Shown here: positions 30,101 to 39,200 of the stretch, in pieces
Position numbering within the stretch: position 1 is the first letter of the stretch
How the letters are laid out: the number at the start of each line of letters is the position of its first letter
Source of the DNA: Leishmania mexicana MHOM/GT/2001/U1103
Taxonomy: Eukaryota; Euglenozoa; Kinetoplastea; Trypanosomatida; Trypanosomatidae
NCBI RefSeq assembly: GCF_000234665.1
Contig: NC_018317.1
Coordinates: 219,285 to 283,284, forward strand
Length of the DNA: 64,000 nt
Reading direction: 5' to 3'
Position numbers and translations under genes: made by a program
Notes under the pieces: model-generated
Databases searched by the model: none
Told to the model about the DNA's origin: nothing
Seen by the model: the letters and a program-made list of their open reading frames with translations, nothing else

Positions 30101-32116
30101 AGCGCTTGGCACCCTCTGGGAGTGGTTGGTGGTGCACTCCTTCGCGTCGGCGGAGCTGAGCGTCGTGGGCGGCGGCAGCATATCGTGCTGGCGCTCTCCT
30201 CCCTTCATGAGGGACAGACCGGCGACCCAGTCCATGTTCGGCTCATCGCCTACCTCCACACAGAGCTTCATGTACGTGGTGGCCAGCTTCGCGTAGTCCT
30301 GCCATGGTGATGAGGCGCCGTGGTCTTCCACGTGACTAGCACCAGCGCTGTGCTGCACCGGCGCCAGCACGCGCCCCAGCGAGCCTTGCCGCCGCCCTGA
30401 CGGAGGCTTCGTGCTAGCTGCCACTACACGCCTTCCCGCGCTGTGCGCGCCACTTCGATCGCTGCGGTTACTCGTGTAGCTGCTGGCGATGGGGTGCTGA
30501 TGGTTCGCCGCGGCGTTGGAGGAGGCAGCAAGGCTGTCCTTGTCACCTGTGAGGAAGAAAGAGCCACGCTCGAGGCTGAAGTTAAGTGGCGACGAGGCTC
30601 CTGGGGAGGACTGCTCCGATAGAATCCGCTTCGGTGCCTGGAGAACAATGCTAGTCTGATGACCGGCACGCAAGCCGAACTGCGTCGGGGAGGAGAGTGA
30701 GAAAGTCGGTCCGCCCACCGTAGCGCTGCTTGGGGTCCCGGCAAAGTTGCTTGATGAGGCCCCTGCCCGTGTCCTCCGCGACCGCGGCGGGCGTGACGGC
30801 GCCGGCGACGGATCTGCGCGGCGCCGGTAGCCTGCTGCCACTGCCCCACCGGTGACAGTGCCTGAGCGAGTGCCTTGTGGCAACACATCGCGTGTTCGGC
30901 CAGTGCCGACACGGTTGACTACGCCACCGCGGCTAGCGCTTCCGCCCACAAAAGCCGCTGCCGCCCCGCGGTGGCGCATGTATGATGTCGCCAGTGCGTT
31001 GCTGCCACTGACGGAGCCATCCAGTTGCCCATACGTGGAGGATGCTGATTCGATGTCTCCCAGCATCATCATGGACGAGGTACCATTTCCGATGGAGGCA
31101 GTCCCCGCTGCACCGGTGTGCTGCCGCACGACGGAGCGCGGACGCCGACGAATGTGGGTGCCGGAGGGCAGGCGGTTGCGTGCCCACGCCTCAGATGCTG
31201 GCAGCGGCTCCGCATCGCGCAGAAAGGGCGTCGTCACGGCCGCATTCGTGTTCCCTTCACCTAAACCGCGCTGAAGACAGCGATGCTGGCTGTGGTGCTC
31301 GCTGTCGACGCCAGTCCCTGTCGTCTCCTCGACTCTCAAGGGAGAGCTGTGCCCGGAGCTGGCGGCGGCCTCCCCCATGCCTGTGATTCGATTGCGGCCA
31401 TGCAGTAAGGAAACGCCGCACGCCGAGTTCACGGATTCGCTGAGGCTATCGCAGGACTGGCCCACGCCAGCGCCACTCGCCCGCCCGACGCCGAGGTGCG
31501 TGACCGTGGCGGGGGGCAGCTTCAGCGAGAACAGGAACGGCACCGCGGCGCCAGCGGCTCTGGCGCCGGCGGCGACGGCAGCGACTGAGGGTGACAAGAC
31601 AGACGCGGGCACGCCAGCGTTGCTGTGCGGCGATGATGCGGAGAGTTCCGCTTGGGGGTACCGGGCGTCGTCATTATCGCTGGCGGTGGTGTGGTGCTGC
31701 AAGGTCCGTTGGGCACCACCATCGCGCACGCTGACTGGGGATTCGAAAAGGAGGACGGAGGGCTCTTGAGACTTGCCAGACACGCCACAGTTTCCTCTGC
31801 TTCGTCCGTGCGGCGGTAGAAGCGGCTGCTGCTCATTTCTGGGATATGTTGGGCTGTTCTTGGTTACACGTGGTGTGTTGTTCGCTACAATAGAGGAGCC
31901 GCCTGCCGCGGCGTCACATGGCGTCTGATCCGAGCCGTGTAAGAGGTTGTCGCCACGGCCGCTATCAGTGTCCAGGACGAGGGGAAGCGTAGAAGAAGCC
32001 TCCTTGCCGCAGACAGTGACGGAGCTGCCCCCTTGCTTGCTTCCGGCTAACCGAGTGGACTTCAGCTCGTCGAAGCTGCGCGGCGCCGGTGAGGCTGCGT
32101 GCCCGTTGCGCTTCAT
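24185..32116 (-). CDS. Very large low-complexity protein of unknown function (2643 aa)
   Basis: The start chosen is ATG 32116 (MKRNGHAASP); the in-frame extension to 32233 begins at GTG and is leader. Residues 1-1700 are mostly Ser/Ala/Gly/Thr/Gln low-complexity, with poly-Ala runs and many SxxPxR-type basic patches. Around 1745-1810 is a helical, Trp- and Arg-rich block (AVWWAVLRDRL, then FVRLWVCRWRLRRYMEARK) that recalls Sfi1/IQ-type centrin or calmodulin sites. The last 650 residues are the most globular, with WGMAYSLTSRVFCAAAIYAWQLIFSH, REWLREATKDLSFVGQIYLPNYDRD and NFLFQCFPSINKLIDIPDYLVGAGLFFVLKEVF. No family recognised. A cytoskeletal or flagellar scaffold is one possibility by analogy with other giant kinetoplastid proteins. 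The reading frame is intact throughout. Confidence 0.8.
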   Translation of the reverse strand: MKRNGHAASPAPRSFDELKSTRLAGSKQGGSSVTVCGKEASSTLPLVLDTDSGRGDNLLHGSDQTPCDAAAGGSSIVANNTPRVTKNSPTYPRNEQQPLLPPHGRSRGNCGVSGKSQEPSVLLFESPVSVRDGGAQRTLQHHTTASDNDDARYPQAELSASSPHSNAGVPASVLSPSVAAVAAGARAAGAAVPFLFSLKLPPATVTHLGVGRASGAGVGQSCDSLSESVNSACGVSLLHGRNRITGMGEAAASSGHSSPLRVEETTGTGVDSEHHSQHRCLQRGLGEGNTNAAVTTPFLRDAEPLPASEAWARNRLPSGTHIRRRPRSVVRQHTGAAGTASIGNGTSSMMMLGDIESASSTYGQLDGSVSGSNALATSYMRHRGAAAAFVGGSASRGGVVNRVGTGRTRDVLPQGTRSGTVTGGAVAAGYRRRADPSPAPSRPPRSRRTRAGASSSNFAGTPSSATVGGPTFSLSSPTQFGLRAGHQTSIVLQAPKRILSEQSSPGASSPLNFSLERGSFFLTGDKDSLAASSNAAANHQHPIASSYTSNRSDRSGAHSAGRRVVAASTKPPSGRRQGSLGRVLAPVQHSAGASHVEDHGASSPWQDYAKLATTYMKLCVEVGDEPNMDWVAGLSLMKGGERQHDMLPPPTTLSSADAKECTTNHSQRVPSALNGSLAVSGHFLRSGPQQQQQHTPRGGVRPRIATGAAASSLSATTAAVETPTRPPASSVSQRASTPAGRRTKSPAARHGASSASSPSTLPKRSGSVGRITSVNRPSIFGSSTQQLQHTTTVGESIPHAHGGSSTAFTSSAAGVETAMADVYAQQVAKYCAEHLQPFADNMKSLQEQRAAVALALQTFLRVAHTSLSASAAAEKSGGEEAGRRTVVSVRGQHHSGHSNRGLGSGKGGGAMTSTSNSSTSTTPRKPSISRNSTASSLTNTATSTTAGHMSRRASAAAAAAAKAASLSDALQTLQTGVVTLLNTLSDGVALAQVPANNVLSSPKSVGGGSAPLGLQATHMASGTITNLIPCTVFHPDESTSGRVDNAAPPTAQTGSPVLTASAGMAENLLPSPALTLPGAGGMHTSQAQTSAVGSSTAVAAAAARVDPAVSTCAAPSRFVEFVRAQRREVAGQLDELCDAVRHALGSPVTTPEAAVGQRPTVNSAGGAAATPVVLLEASNMLSTPFFVPPKCLNSLAIAMAGRSSDNAAAEKGAAVITDVDAIVTSPTLDTALKFPNVVVFPKSASSASWNKLKSSKLSSSGGGSMTGRSSVSSTPRARVNGMAMPYAPLFTFSMAADDDEVGDVGVGEDLQAHSTSGRSTEGTAGNAYVSMDWYLLRCVQPSAAAGAGAAAAAAAAAYSPRLGMEREHISRWQNSTFNWSTTELSSSLGSTYGGGAATGNVRTKRTTAKTGSKRSASVGAGKSGRTGGGGGGGGIYQSRPALSTSQKAPSTAAPAGPSKPRKKLSAASLTQQEPAQQEKSEHLQLQQQLVKAWTLWTALQPLVENRDDVAGAGAEEPPSYLPQPSSASASVNAPAVVGGSLRDCPLTEEDDTSTPPMMSTPTAAATPVAVTASPTQEEATPDSGDGPIAAPQLPLEADDEEPAPVVNPLQSPPPPPPLGTLHSLSSHNDGGHLRFEEHKEDDDVPCHECSFVPVRVADSIPSLSSLQGVPRRLNMDDTALLTHSDGDSNHVLSAKSSAATFLYSSMEMPQRTAPPQSSVSGVDDESSRSASAIAPTRAAATDTHMAAACRIAVWWAVLRDRLHAVAQRRKAHLMENATQREKVLAARRNAFVRLWVCRWRLRRYMEARKLPQQASAPVAPTAAGATEDDDSEKTRRTAPGKDKTPASTTTTVVSASRERFQRAKEQRKAALASATTVTPSMARLPASSSSSSGGAKDAALSVPIRVPPLPLAASGISTFAIRDYHGESSSFTVSAMHRLLNAPPSLLYATCMVALRYPTNAPMAYLDNSGAGSSAAKHCLNGSEERQKSEAPPAMDERCGGMAGSDPLERWRRSWQTMRGSSVAHPLSGSDCNDDDGAGGRLTAQQRRWIETGLLYIRFHHLRQYVCGKYEALIPASGGRGLVDEVLSSSSARYSPSSLDATLNSATRSYRGSAGAAVKTALPVPLTMRYESIVDPNELQHAKPVVKPFHRPFEQWGMAYSLTSRVFCAAAIYAWQLIFSHTPFDDAKQRELPTREEQQARLERVADRNGIILDCYGMRSEREWLREATKDLSFVGQIYLPNYDRDDPEQQRESRDNYDFVKNFLFQCFPSINKLIDIPDYLVGAGLFFVLKEVFHYTRDSPSTQRMHEVLPRLVVVEGQDHIAAVTPATSALAGDGAAAARDATQLSPAPSREVTHDSDGVKGLSGWQRAALQRYEQLRQLHHLSIGILTQEKTTVAVGSGAGAGGSQDKATRSKQYQQQRRSRSPVTWTTSIGGAAKDSAKAASGNGGEGSSDLANSTSTKTALDDATLPLRRCMANGPAGSLTPMQATPGSAALGSSLLTSPAALRDGILEKSKSGAGERCASSSAIMAPARDASVQLVRVPHRLLRPSAADVQFVRDFEEEVSKSIHGITRAWSRNGGGASLDLLDVRAALAAGAALHDALDIAYPRHFLVKLSETLSFELFGLQLSLANCEDLDSMGQ

Positions 32117-33409
32117 GACGTGTGGTACAAAGGGGGAGGGGAGGAGAGGCCTCTTCGGACACACACACACACTACACACACACACACGCGCGAGTCGATG
32201 CAAAGCCGTCACTTCTGCCGCGAAGACGCCCACCTCCTCCTCCAGAAGGACAACGAACTAGTCAAGAGGGAAGAGTCGACACCCACCAGAGGAGGCGAGA
32301 GATGACAGCGCGGGGAGGATGAGGGGTGGGGGGGGGTGGAGGGAAGGCAAGAGAGCAGGGAGGGGAAGAAAGCCTACACGCACGCCTGCACCGTCCTACA
32401 CCAGGAAAGACGAAGACCAACCGAGCCGAGCGACCGGCAGCTCAAAACAGCACAATGCGAAGCAGTAGGGAGGACGAGGGTGGCAGCGAAGGGGAGAAAG
32501 AACGGGAGGAGAAAGGGGATGCAGCAGCACAAGTCCGCACGCACACGCACACAGACACGCGCGCGCGCACACTGTGGCGATGATCTAGTAAAGGAGGCAA
32601 AGAACAGGTGGAGGGGAGGGGAGGAGGGGGCTGACGAAGCGGGTGATCACTGAAAAGACACACACACACAGACACGAAAAGTCCAAAACGAAAAATAAGC
32701 CAAGACAAGAGGGGAGCCCGGTAGACGGAAGCGAGTGATGGGAAGGGGCAATACGACGATGACGGAGGCCGCGAGGGGGGGGGGCCTAGGGAAGGGAGAG
32801 GGGGGGGGAGGCAATGATGTGCACAACACCCAGGGAGGCAGGCAGGCAAACAACAAGGAAAATCAACAGGAATCACGCGTCGAAACGATGCACGAGGTGG
32901 AAGAAGAAAGAAATCATGAAAAGGATGCCTCGTCGCCCGTAACTTCCCTCTTGAAGGGAAAACCAAGCAGGGCCGTGTGCTAGTCGGCGTTGCGTGGAGA
33001 AGATCGATCGGCGCGAGAGACGGCGAGGCGGGGGTCGATGTAGAAACACTCACGCACAAGGCAGACTACGCGGAGCAGCACTGACGAGGACAACCTACGT
33101 TGACGCGCAACAGGATAACCACACAGAAGATGCGCCCCCGTGAGCAATGCGAAGAAACCAAATCAAACGGACGTCCAATACCCCTCTTATGGGGGCGGGG
33201 GGGGGTCTTGTGTATGGCTGCGCGCGTGTCTAACGATACGGTTCTCGCGGTTGGCCTTTGCTCGAACCTTCCCGCACTGAGCCTAGAGGTCTATAATAGA
33301 TAGATAACTTTGTATGTGCTCACCCGGATCTGTGACGCGCTAGAGAAAGGTGGAGGAGGAGGGTACGCGACAGATGATGGCGGAGCGGGTCGATGAAGGT
33401 GAGGCAGGG

Positions 33410-33442
<33 letters not shown>
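33410..33442. repeat. (TCTG)n tetranucleotide microsatellite
   Basis: About eight TCTG units followed by a short TG run, in a spacer. Confidence 0.9.
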
Positions 33443-33443
<1 letters not shown>

Positions 33444-33600
33444 GTGTGAGTGAGAGAGAGTAAGAAGCCAGATCGCGGTTTTCGGTAACCTTGTACGTAG
33501 GTGCGCCACTGACCGAGCGGCTGCGTGACTAGGTCCGTGGATGCGCGACGCAGACCAGCGAGAGAGGAGGGGGGAGGGAGGGAGATATACAGAAAAAAAG

Positions 33601-33662
33601 CAAGACACACACACGTACACACGTATATATATATATATGTACGTGTGTGTGTGTGTGTGGGT
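33601..33662. repeat. Palindromic CA-TA-TG microsatellite
   Basis: A CA run, GTACACACGTA, a TA run, TGTACG and a TG run form a near-continuous inverted repeat that could make a long hairpin in RNA or a cruciform in DNA. Confidence 0.8.
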
Positions 33663-33799
33663 GTGGGTGTGCGTCTCTGTGGCGTAGTCGTGGATCGGAT
33701 GCGCCTGTCTACGTAAAGTCTAGAGCACCGACGCGTGAGCCCAGACGCCGATAGAGAGAGACGGGGAAGAGGTACGTTCAGGCTGGAGGGGAAAGGCGA

Positions 33800-33878
33800 T
33801 ACACACACACACAAGCAGGCACATACACATACATGTATATATATATATATCCGTATGTGTGTGTATATATATATATAT
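33800..33878. repeat. Second palindromic CA-TA-TG-TA microsatellite
   Basis: CA run, ACATACATG, TA run, CCGTATG, TG run and a second TA run. Same design as the block 140 bp away. Confidence 0.8.
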
Positions 33879-34482
33879 GAATGGAGATTAGTCTCCCTCG
33901 TGCTGGAGGGAGTGGATGGGTGGTGGTGGTGGTGTGTAGGGGAGAGAGAGGGGGGGGGGTCGGGGGTTGAGGCATGCGGGCACTACTGCTACACGGGTTA
34001 GGGTCGTTCATGCACAGAGACCCATGCGCATGTTCGCGCGCCATCCAAGGCGGGGGAGAGGTGAGGCGTAGAGAGGGTAGGAGGTCGTGGTGCGTGTGGT
34101 GCGTGATGTCCAGGGAGAGAGGGGTCAGAAGGGGACAAAGTGGGAGGAGTGGGGGGGGCATGAAAGACACGCAAGGATGAGTAGGCAGGGTGTGATGTGA
34201 CTACAAAGCGTGGACAAAACCTATCCCATGACTCTTCCCATGCTTCGCACAGGACGACGGTTCATGTGGGGGTTTGCATGCGTACTAGAAGCGGCAGCAC
34301 AGCATGTGTATACAGAAGCAAATGTCTGCACATGCACAGTCATGCCATTCGGTGCGCCTGCACATCAAGCAGAGGCGCTCCACCTGGTTCTGCGTCAGAT
34401 GATGATGATGACGCAAAATTCATCTTATCAACTCGGGGGATACACACACACACACACACACCCACCCACAGACCCTTGACGT

Positions 34483-35352
34483 CTACGGCATGTATTTGGG
34501 CTGCTGAGAGGCGCGGAGGTCGAAGAAGGCACCACGCAGCGAGTTCAGCGTTTCCTTCTGTTCATCTGTCAAGAGCCGCTTCTCCTTCTCCGTCATCTCG
34601 CGCGCCGTCACGCCGGAGGCGAGCTGCAGCACGTACTCGTACCACGACGCGTAGAAGATGGTCGCCGCCACCGCGTCGGCGTCCATGTGCCGCGCGAACT
34701 CTCCCTGGACGAAGCGGTTGCCGAACTCTTGCTGGTCTGGTGTGAGGAGGTAGCGGAGGAAGTAGTCGTCCTTGTCCTCGGCCAGGTTGTTGTCGGCCTC
34801 CGTGGCAGCGACGGCGGCGCCAATCACGGTCGTCTGCGAGGTTGCGTGCACCCCGGTGGCGGCGGACAAGGCCGCCTCAGACCCTTCCCCGTGCACCGTG
34901 CGCAGCGACACCGCCACTGCCTTGTTGTGCAGGCGCAGAATGGTGCGGTAGAGGCGCACAAAAGCCAAGCGCCACTCAGGTGACGTGTACGCCAAGTCTT
35001 GCAGATGGGACGGGTGCGGGAGGCCAGCGAGGGACAAGCGGAGGTACAGGTTCGTGTCGAGACTGACGTTGTTCATGACAGTCGTCGACGCGCTGTCGCA
35101 CGCCTCCACAGCCTTGTGTGCCTTCTCGCGAGTCAGTCGAGCCTTGGCAGCGGCACTGAAGGGACCGTAGCCTATCGGCCGCGCCACTGCGTCAACGTCG
35201 ATGGCGCTCTCACCCGCGTCAACCCCCATGCCGCCGCTGCTCAATGCACAAGATGCGTACACCCGCGCTGTGGCTATAGGAGCGCCGCAATGACGCCGAA
35301 GAAGTGTGGAGGGGCGTATGTGACCCAGATATACGGGTGGCATCCTCCACAT
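34483..35352 (-). CDS. ACN9/SDHAF3-like LYR-motif mitochondrial assembly factor, divergent (289 aa)
   Basis: The start chosen is ATG 35352 (MWRMPPVYLGHIRPSTLLRRH), which gives a basic mitochondrial-type presequence. ATGs at 35505 and 35508 are in frame but precede pyrimidine-rich leader-like sequence. The core matches the ACN9 family: FVRLYRTILRLHNKAV (about 129-144, with the LYR tripeptide), then FGNRFVQGEFARHMDADAVAATIFYASWYEYVLQLASG (like the family's GDxYVKxEFRRHK..FLxEWxxY) and a C-terminal EKEKRLLTDEQKETLNSLRGAFFDL helix. About 45 extra residues separate the LYR helix from the EFxRH helix, and the N-terminus is long, so it is over twice the usual length of about 125 aa. SDHAF3 protects the iron-sulfur subunit of succinate dehydrogenase during maturation. 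Resemblance is by motif only; another LYR protein is the main alternative. Confidence 0.68.
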   Translation of the reverse strand: MWRMPPVYLGHIRPSTLLRRHCGAPIATARVYASCALSSGGMGVDAGESAIDVDAVARPIGYGPFSAAAKARLTREKAHKAVEACDSASTTVMNNVSLDTNLYLRLSLAGLPHPSHLQDLAYTSPEWRLAFVRLYRTILRLHNKAVAVSLRTVHGEGSEAALSAATGVHATSQTTVIGAAVAATEADNNLAEDKDDYFLRYLLTPDQQEFGNRFVQGEFARHMDADAVAATIFYASWYEYVLQLASGVTAREMTEKEKRLLTDEQKETLNSLRGAFFDLRASQQPKYMP

Positions 35353-36262
35353 CCCTACGATAAGGGGGGAGGGGGGCAGCGATAGAGCGGAGGAGGTTGC
35401 TGGCAGGCGGCGGGGGCTTCGTCCGGCGCACTGGTGAAGAGGGCGGCGGTAACGTTGCGAGGGAGAGCAAAACGACGGAGGAGGGGGAGGGGGGAAGCGA
35501 CTCATCATGGTGAAGGTAGCCGCCTCCAACTTCTACGTCTGATCAGCGCAGACTGAGGAGAATTGGTCGCATCGCGGAGACGTCTCTGGAATACTGTCCT
35601 TCTGGGGGAGGGGGGAGGGGAGGAGGCGGGGTGCGTCATGCATGTGCTCGGATCGAGAGACAGTGGGGTGAGCGGTGGCTCGTGCTGGACCCGTTTTGTG
35701 TGCACGTGTACATTACAGAGGCGTTCCCTCAAGACCATTGCTGAGAAGACATACAGCGACGGAAGAGTGGTGGTGGGGTGGGGTGGGGGAAGCTGCAGCG
35801 AGACAGCAAGATACACACATATATATATATACACGTAGACGTGGAGCTGTTGCCCCTAATGTACATCCTTGACATCGGCCACTGACATCCCTCGGATGGA
35901 CGGCTGCTGGTGATGTCGCCTTCATGAGGAGGTCGCACACGGACAAGAGCAGCGACAGCGAGGAGAATGATCATGGCTACGTACAAGGGCGAAAGGGAGA
36001 AGACAAGTGTACGACCGCGGCTGGAAGCGGGCCGCAGAAGGACAACCTCAGTGCGAGAGCGCACACACGTGTACACCACACGTGCGACCGGTGGGGGTGT
36101 GGTGGGGCAGGGGAGAAGGTCTCCCAGAAATACTGGTGTGCTGTAGTGGTGGTGGCGGCGGTGGCGGTGGGTGGAGGGGGAGCCGTGACAACAACGGCAT
36201 CCGCGATACCACTAAATCATGCTTGACAGCAGTCTGACCCCCTCCCGCCACGCGGACCCATT
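35353..36262. other. Spacer between SDHAF3-like gene and 1235-aa gene
   Basis: This 910-bp spacer contains (CA)(TA)n at 35813-35834, a GTGG-rich run (about 35769-35789) and a GGTGGC run (about 36147-36180). No gene seen. Confidence 0.5.
35354..35379 (-). promoter_or_regulatory. Polypyrimidine tract abutting the SDHAF3-like start
   Basis: On the transcribed strand a 14-nt C/T run (about 35376-35363) is followed by TCGTAG, with the AG (35356-35355) only 2 nt before ATG 35352. If used as acceptor it would fix this ATG as the start with an almost absent native 5' UTR. Otherwise a start farther upstream is used. Confidence 0.3.
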
Positions 36263-39200
36263 TTACATGGCTGTCGCTCCCGCGGCTTCGCTGCGGGCCA
36301 TGGCGGCGCGGCCGATCGTCCTTGAAAAGCGCCCCATGGTAGCCATGTTCGAGCTGCCTTGCATCGTGCCGCCCAGCGCGTTGCCGTCCACGCTAACACC
36401 CATGGCGTTGCTACCACCAGCGGCATCGCCGGTTAGCAGTGCGAGCCGATTGCGCTGCGTCTGCGGCGCCGGGTAGCCCTCCATGATATCGATCTCCTTC
36501 TCCTGCCATACGCGATACATGCCCTTCGCGTTTTCGGTGCGCTCCCGCTGCACGTTCACACGCTCCTGAAGTAGCGCCGCCCGCTCCTTGGCCAGGACGT
36601 TGACGCGAGCAGCGACGGGCAGTGCTGCTAGCCGCGGGTTCAGGCAAGCTTCGGCGAGGGCCGCGACAGAGCGATTGGTGTAGACGCGCTGCAGATACGC
36701 GTTCCACATGAGTCGCAGGTTGCACCGCGCGAGTCGCTTGCACAGCTGCATCTCCGTGTCGTACGCGTGGCGGGCTGTGAAAACCACCTCCGTGTGGCTC
36801 ATGGGGTTCAGCGCCAGCGCCGCACACAGGTGCTGCAGAGGCTTACCGGCCGACGGACGTGTGCTGTCCGGCAAGACGATCTGGCGCAAAATGTAGCGGT
36901 GCAGTGCGCCGTAAAGCTGGGCGAAAACGTTGAGCGAGTCGCGCAGGCGGATCACCTCGCCGGCGCCGTAGCGAAGGTGGATGATGTGGGCAAGAGGGTC
37001 GGTGGTGTTGCGCAGCTTCAGCGGCCATGGGTGATAGCCGCAGCGGTACTCGTGCGTGAGCATCGGCATGAGCAGCGCGCCGGCCGACTCGACCATTTCT
37101 CGCGTGGCGCTGACGACATTGGTGAGGATCTGGTTCTCGCTGAGCGTCTTATCGGCAAGAACGGAGAGATGGAGCAGGCTCTGCGCCGTGTTCTGTATGA
37201 CCGCCTTAAAGAAATGAATCTGCTCCGTAATACACATGCGCACCTGCTGCAGCTCCGTGCGGAGGTCGGCGACGTGCTGCTGAAGCATGGCGCGAACCCG
37301 CGTCGTGTCGGTCAACGCCTGCAGCCGTTGCACCTCGTGCTTCTGCTCCGCGATGAGGTAGTTATGCTCCGCGGTGCGCATGATCAGGTTCTTCTTCACC
37401 GCGTACTGCCGCTCGTCGTACTTGTTGCGCAGCTCATCGACCTGCCGCTTCTCATCTTTTCGAAATCCGTGTTTTACCGCCTCCACGTCCGCGTGCCCGC
37501 TGCGCACCATCTGCAGCGTGTGCGAGGGCAGCACCGCATCCTCCTCGACGGCAAGCAGCACCAGGTCAAGAAGACTCTGTACCGCCTCCAGGTCGTTTGG
37601 CTGCTGGCCATCCGCCGGCACGCCAGTAGCAGTGCAGCTGCCGACGGCGAGGGAAGAGATACCTGCCGCAGGGACATTCACTCCCAGCGGAGCAGCTGAG
37701 AGGCTCGTGCCTAGAGAGGTGCATCCGCTGTTCACGTGCCGCTGCATCGTAGCCAATCGCCCACGACCACAACCGCTGGTACCACCGTAAACACTCCCAA
37801 TGCTTTCGCTGAAGCTCATACGATGTGTCAACGACCGCTGCGAGTATCGGCGGTGCTGCTGCCCATGCGCATCGGCAGATAGTGATAGCGTCATGGGCGA
37901 CATGGTACTCGTGCCCAACTGCTTGCGCATGCGCGTGGCGCCGCCGAAGACGGAGGCATTGGGGCCCTCGTTATGTGCGTCGTTGGCGCCAGAGAACATC
38001 ACCCCACGGAGAGGCTGGGGTGGCGAGTACTGCTGCTGTTGCAGCATCTGGACCCGCCCTGATGCCAAGCGCAACTGGGAGCGGAGCATGGTGCACTCTC
38101 GCACGAGTGTCTCTCGCAAGTACTGCAGCACGCGCTTCTTCTTCTCGGTGTACTGCAGCTCCTCGCACAGCTGATCCGCCAGGCCATTGCGGTACATCTG
38201 CGCGTCGTCCAGCTGCACCTCAAGCGCCTCTATCCGCTGCTGCAATGCCGCGTAGTCGGCTCTCGGCACCATCGTTATATTGTTTTCCTCGGTCACGGTG
38301 CCAATGCTCACAAGGCGCGTCGCGTGATGAGCACCCTCAAACCCCGGTGGCGGCGCCGCTGATGCCACGGCAGACTCCATCATCGACGTGGCTGAGTTCT
38401 GCGCGGATACAGCATCACTCATGGATGCGGAGTTTCCACCGCCAGCAGCGCTGCCCCCTCTCATGTGATCCCGCAGCAACTGATGCTGGTGCTGACGGTC
38501 GCCGTATCCAGCCGCGGCCCCGCCCTGCAGCGTCGCATCGTTGAGCCGCGACGACTTGCCGTAGCCAGACGGCAGCTGCACATCACTCATCGAGCCTGTG
38601 CTGACTGTGAAGGCGCCATGTGGCGCGGCGCCGCCGGGACGGAAGCTGCTCGACGCGTTGACGATGGCGGGAAGTGACACGGCGGCAGTCGGAGCGGCCA
38701 CTGCTGCTGAAGCGCGGGCGGACTCGCTCTGTACGGTACCTCCGCCCAAGATCTGCCCGTGTATCGCGCCTGTGACAGGGTCCTCCACGTAGCCGGCGCG
38801 AGGCAGCAACACCGGCTTCTGACGAAGCTTCTGATACACAAGCGCCACGTCTTGCTGGGTGGCCCCTGCCACCGCCGCCGTGTCTTGGCTCGCGCTGTAC
38901 TGCGAGTAGAGCGGGATTTCCTTCAGAAGCCGGTCCAACAACGCGCGCGATTCGAAGGAGAAGACAATGCAGTCCCTCAGCGATCCACCCTCGGCGAGCG
39001 ACAGCTTCTTCTGCAAGGTGCCCAACACATGCTGAATGACGAGCCGCAATGGGAGAGGGCAGGGCTGCGCGGCGATATCGCGCTCCAGCCTGCTCTCCTC
39101 CTCCGCCGCCGGCGCCCCAGCGCCCGATGCATCGCTCACGTCCATCGCCGCCGGTGCGGCAGTGCCGCCCACGGCGCCGGAGGTGCGCGAGCTGGCGTCC

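Larger units (their letters stand above)
32117..34482. other. Long spacer (2.4 kb) rich in microsatellites
   Basis: No credible gene. It contains CA/CGCG runs near 32155-32190 and 32535-32570, G-rich runs near 32325 and 32775-32810, (TCTG)n at 33410-33442, two CA-TA-TG palindromic microsatellite blocks (33601-33662 and 33800-33878) and (CA)n at 34442-34463. It should hold the long 3' UTR of the SDHAF3-like gene and the 5' UTR of the giant gene. Confidence 0.6.

Noticed and set aside
24185..32233. 2682-aa version of the giant gene
   Set aside because: Begins at GTG; the added residues (VCVCSVCVC type) come from a TG microsatellite.
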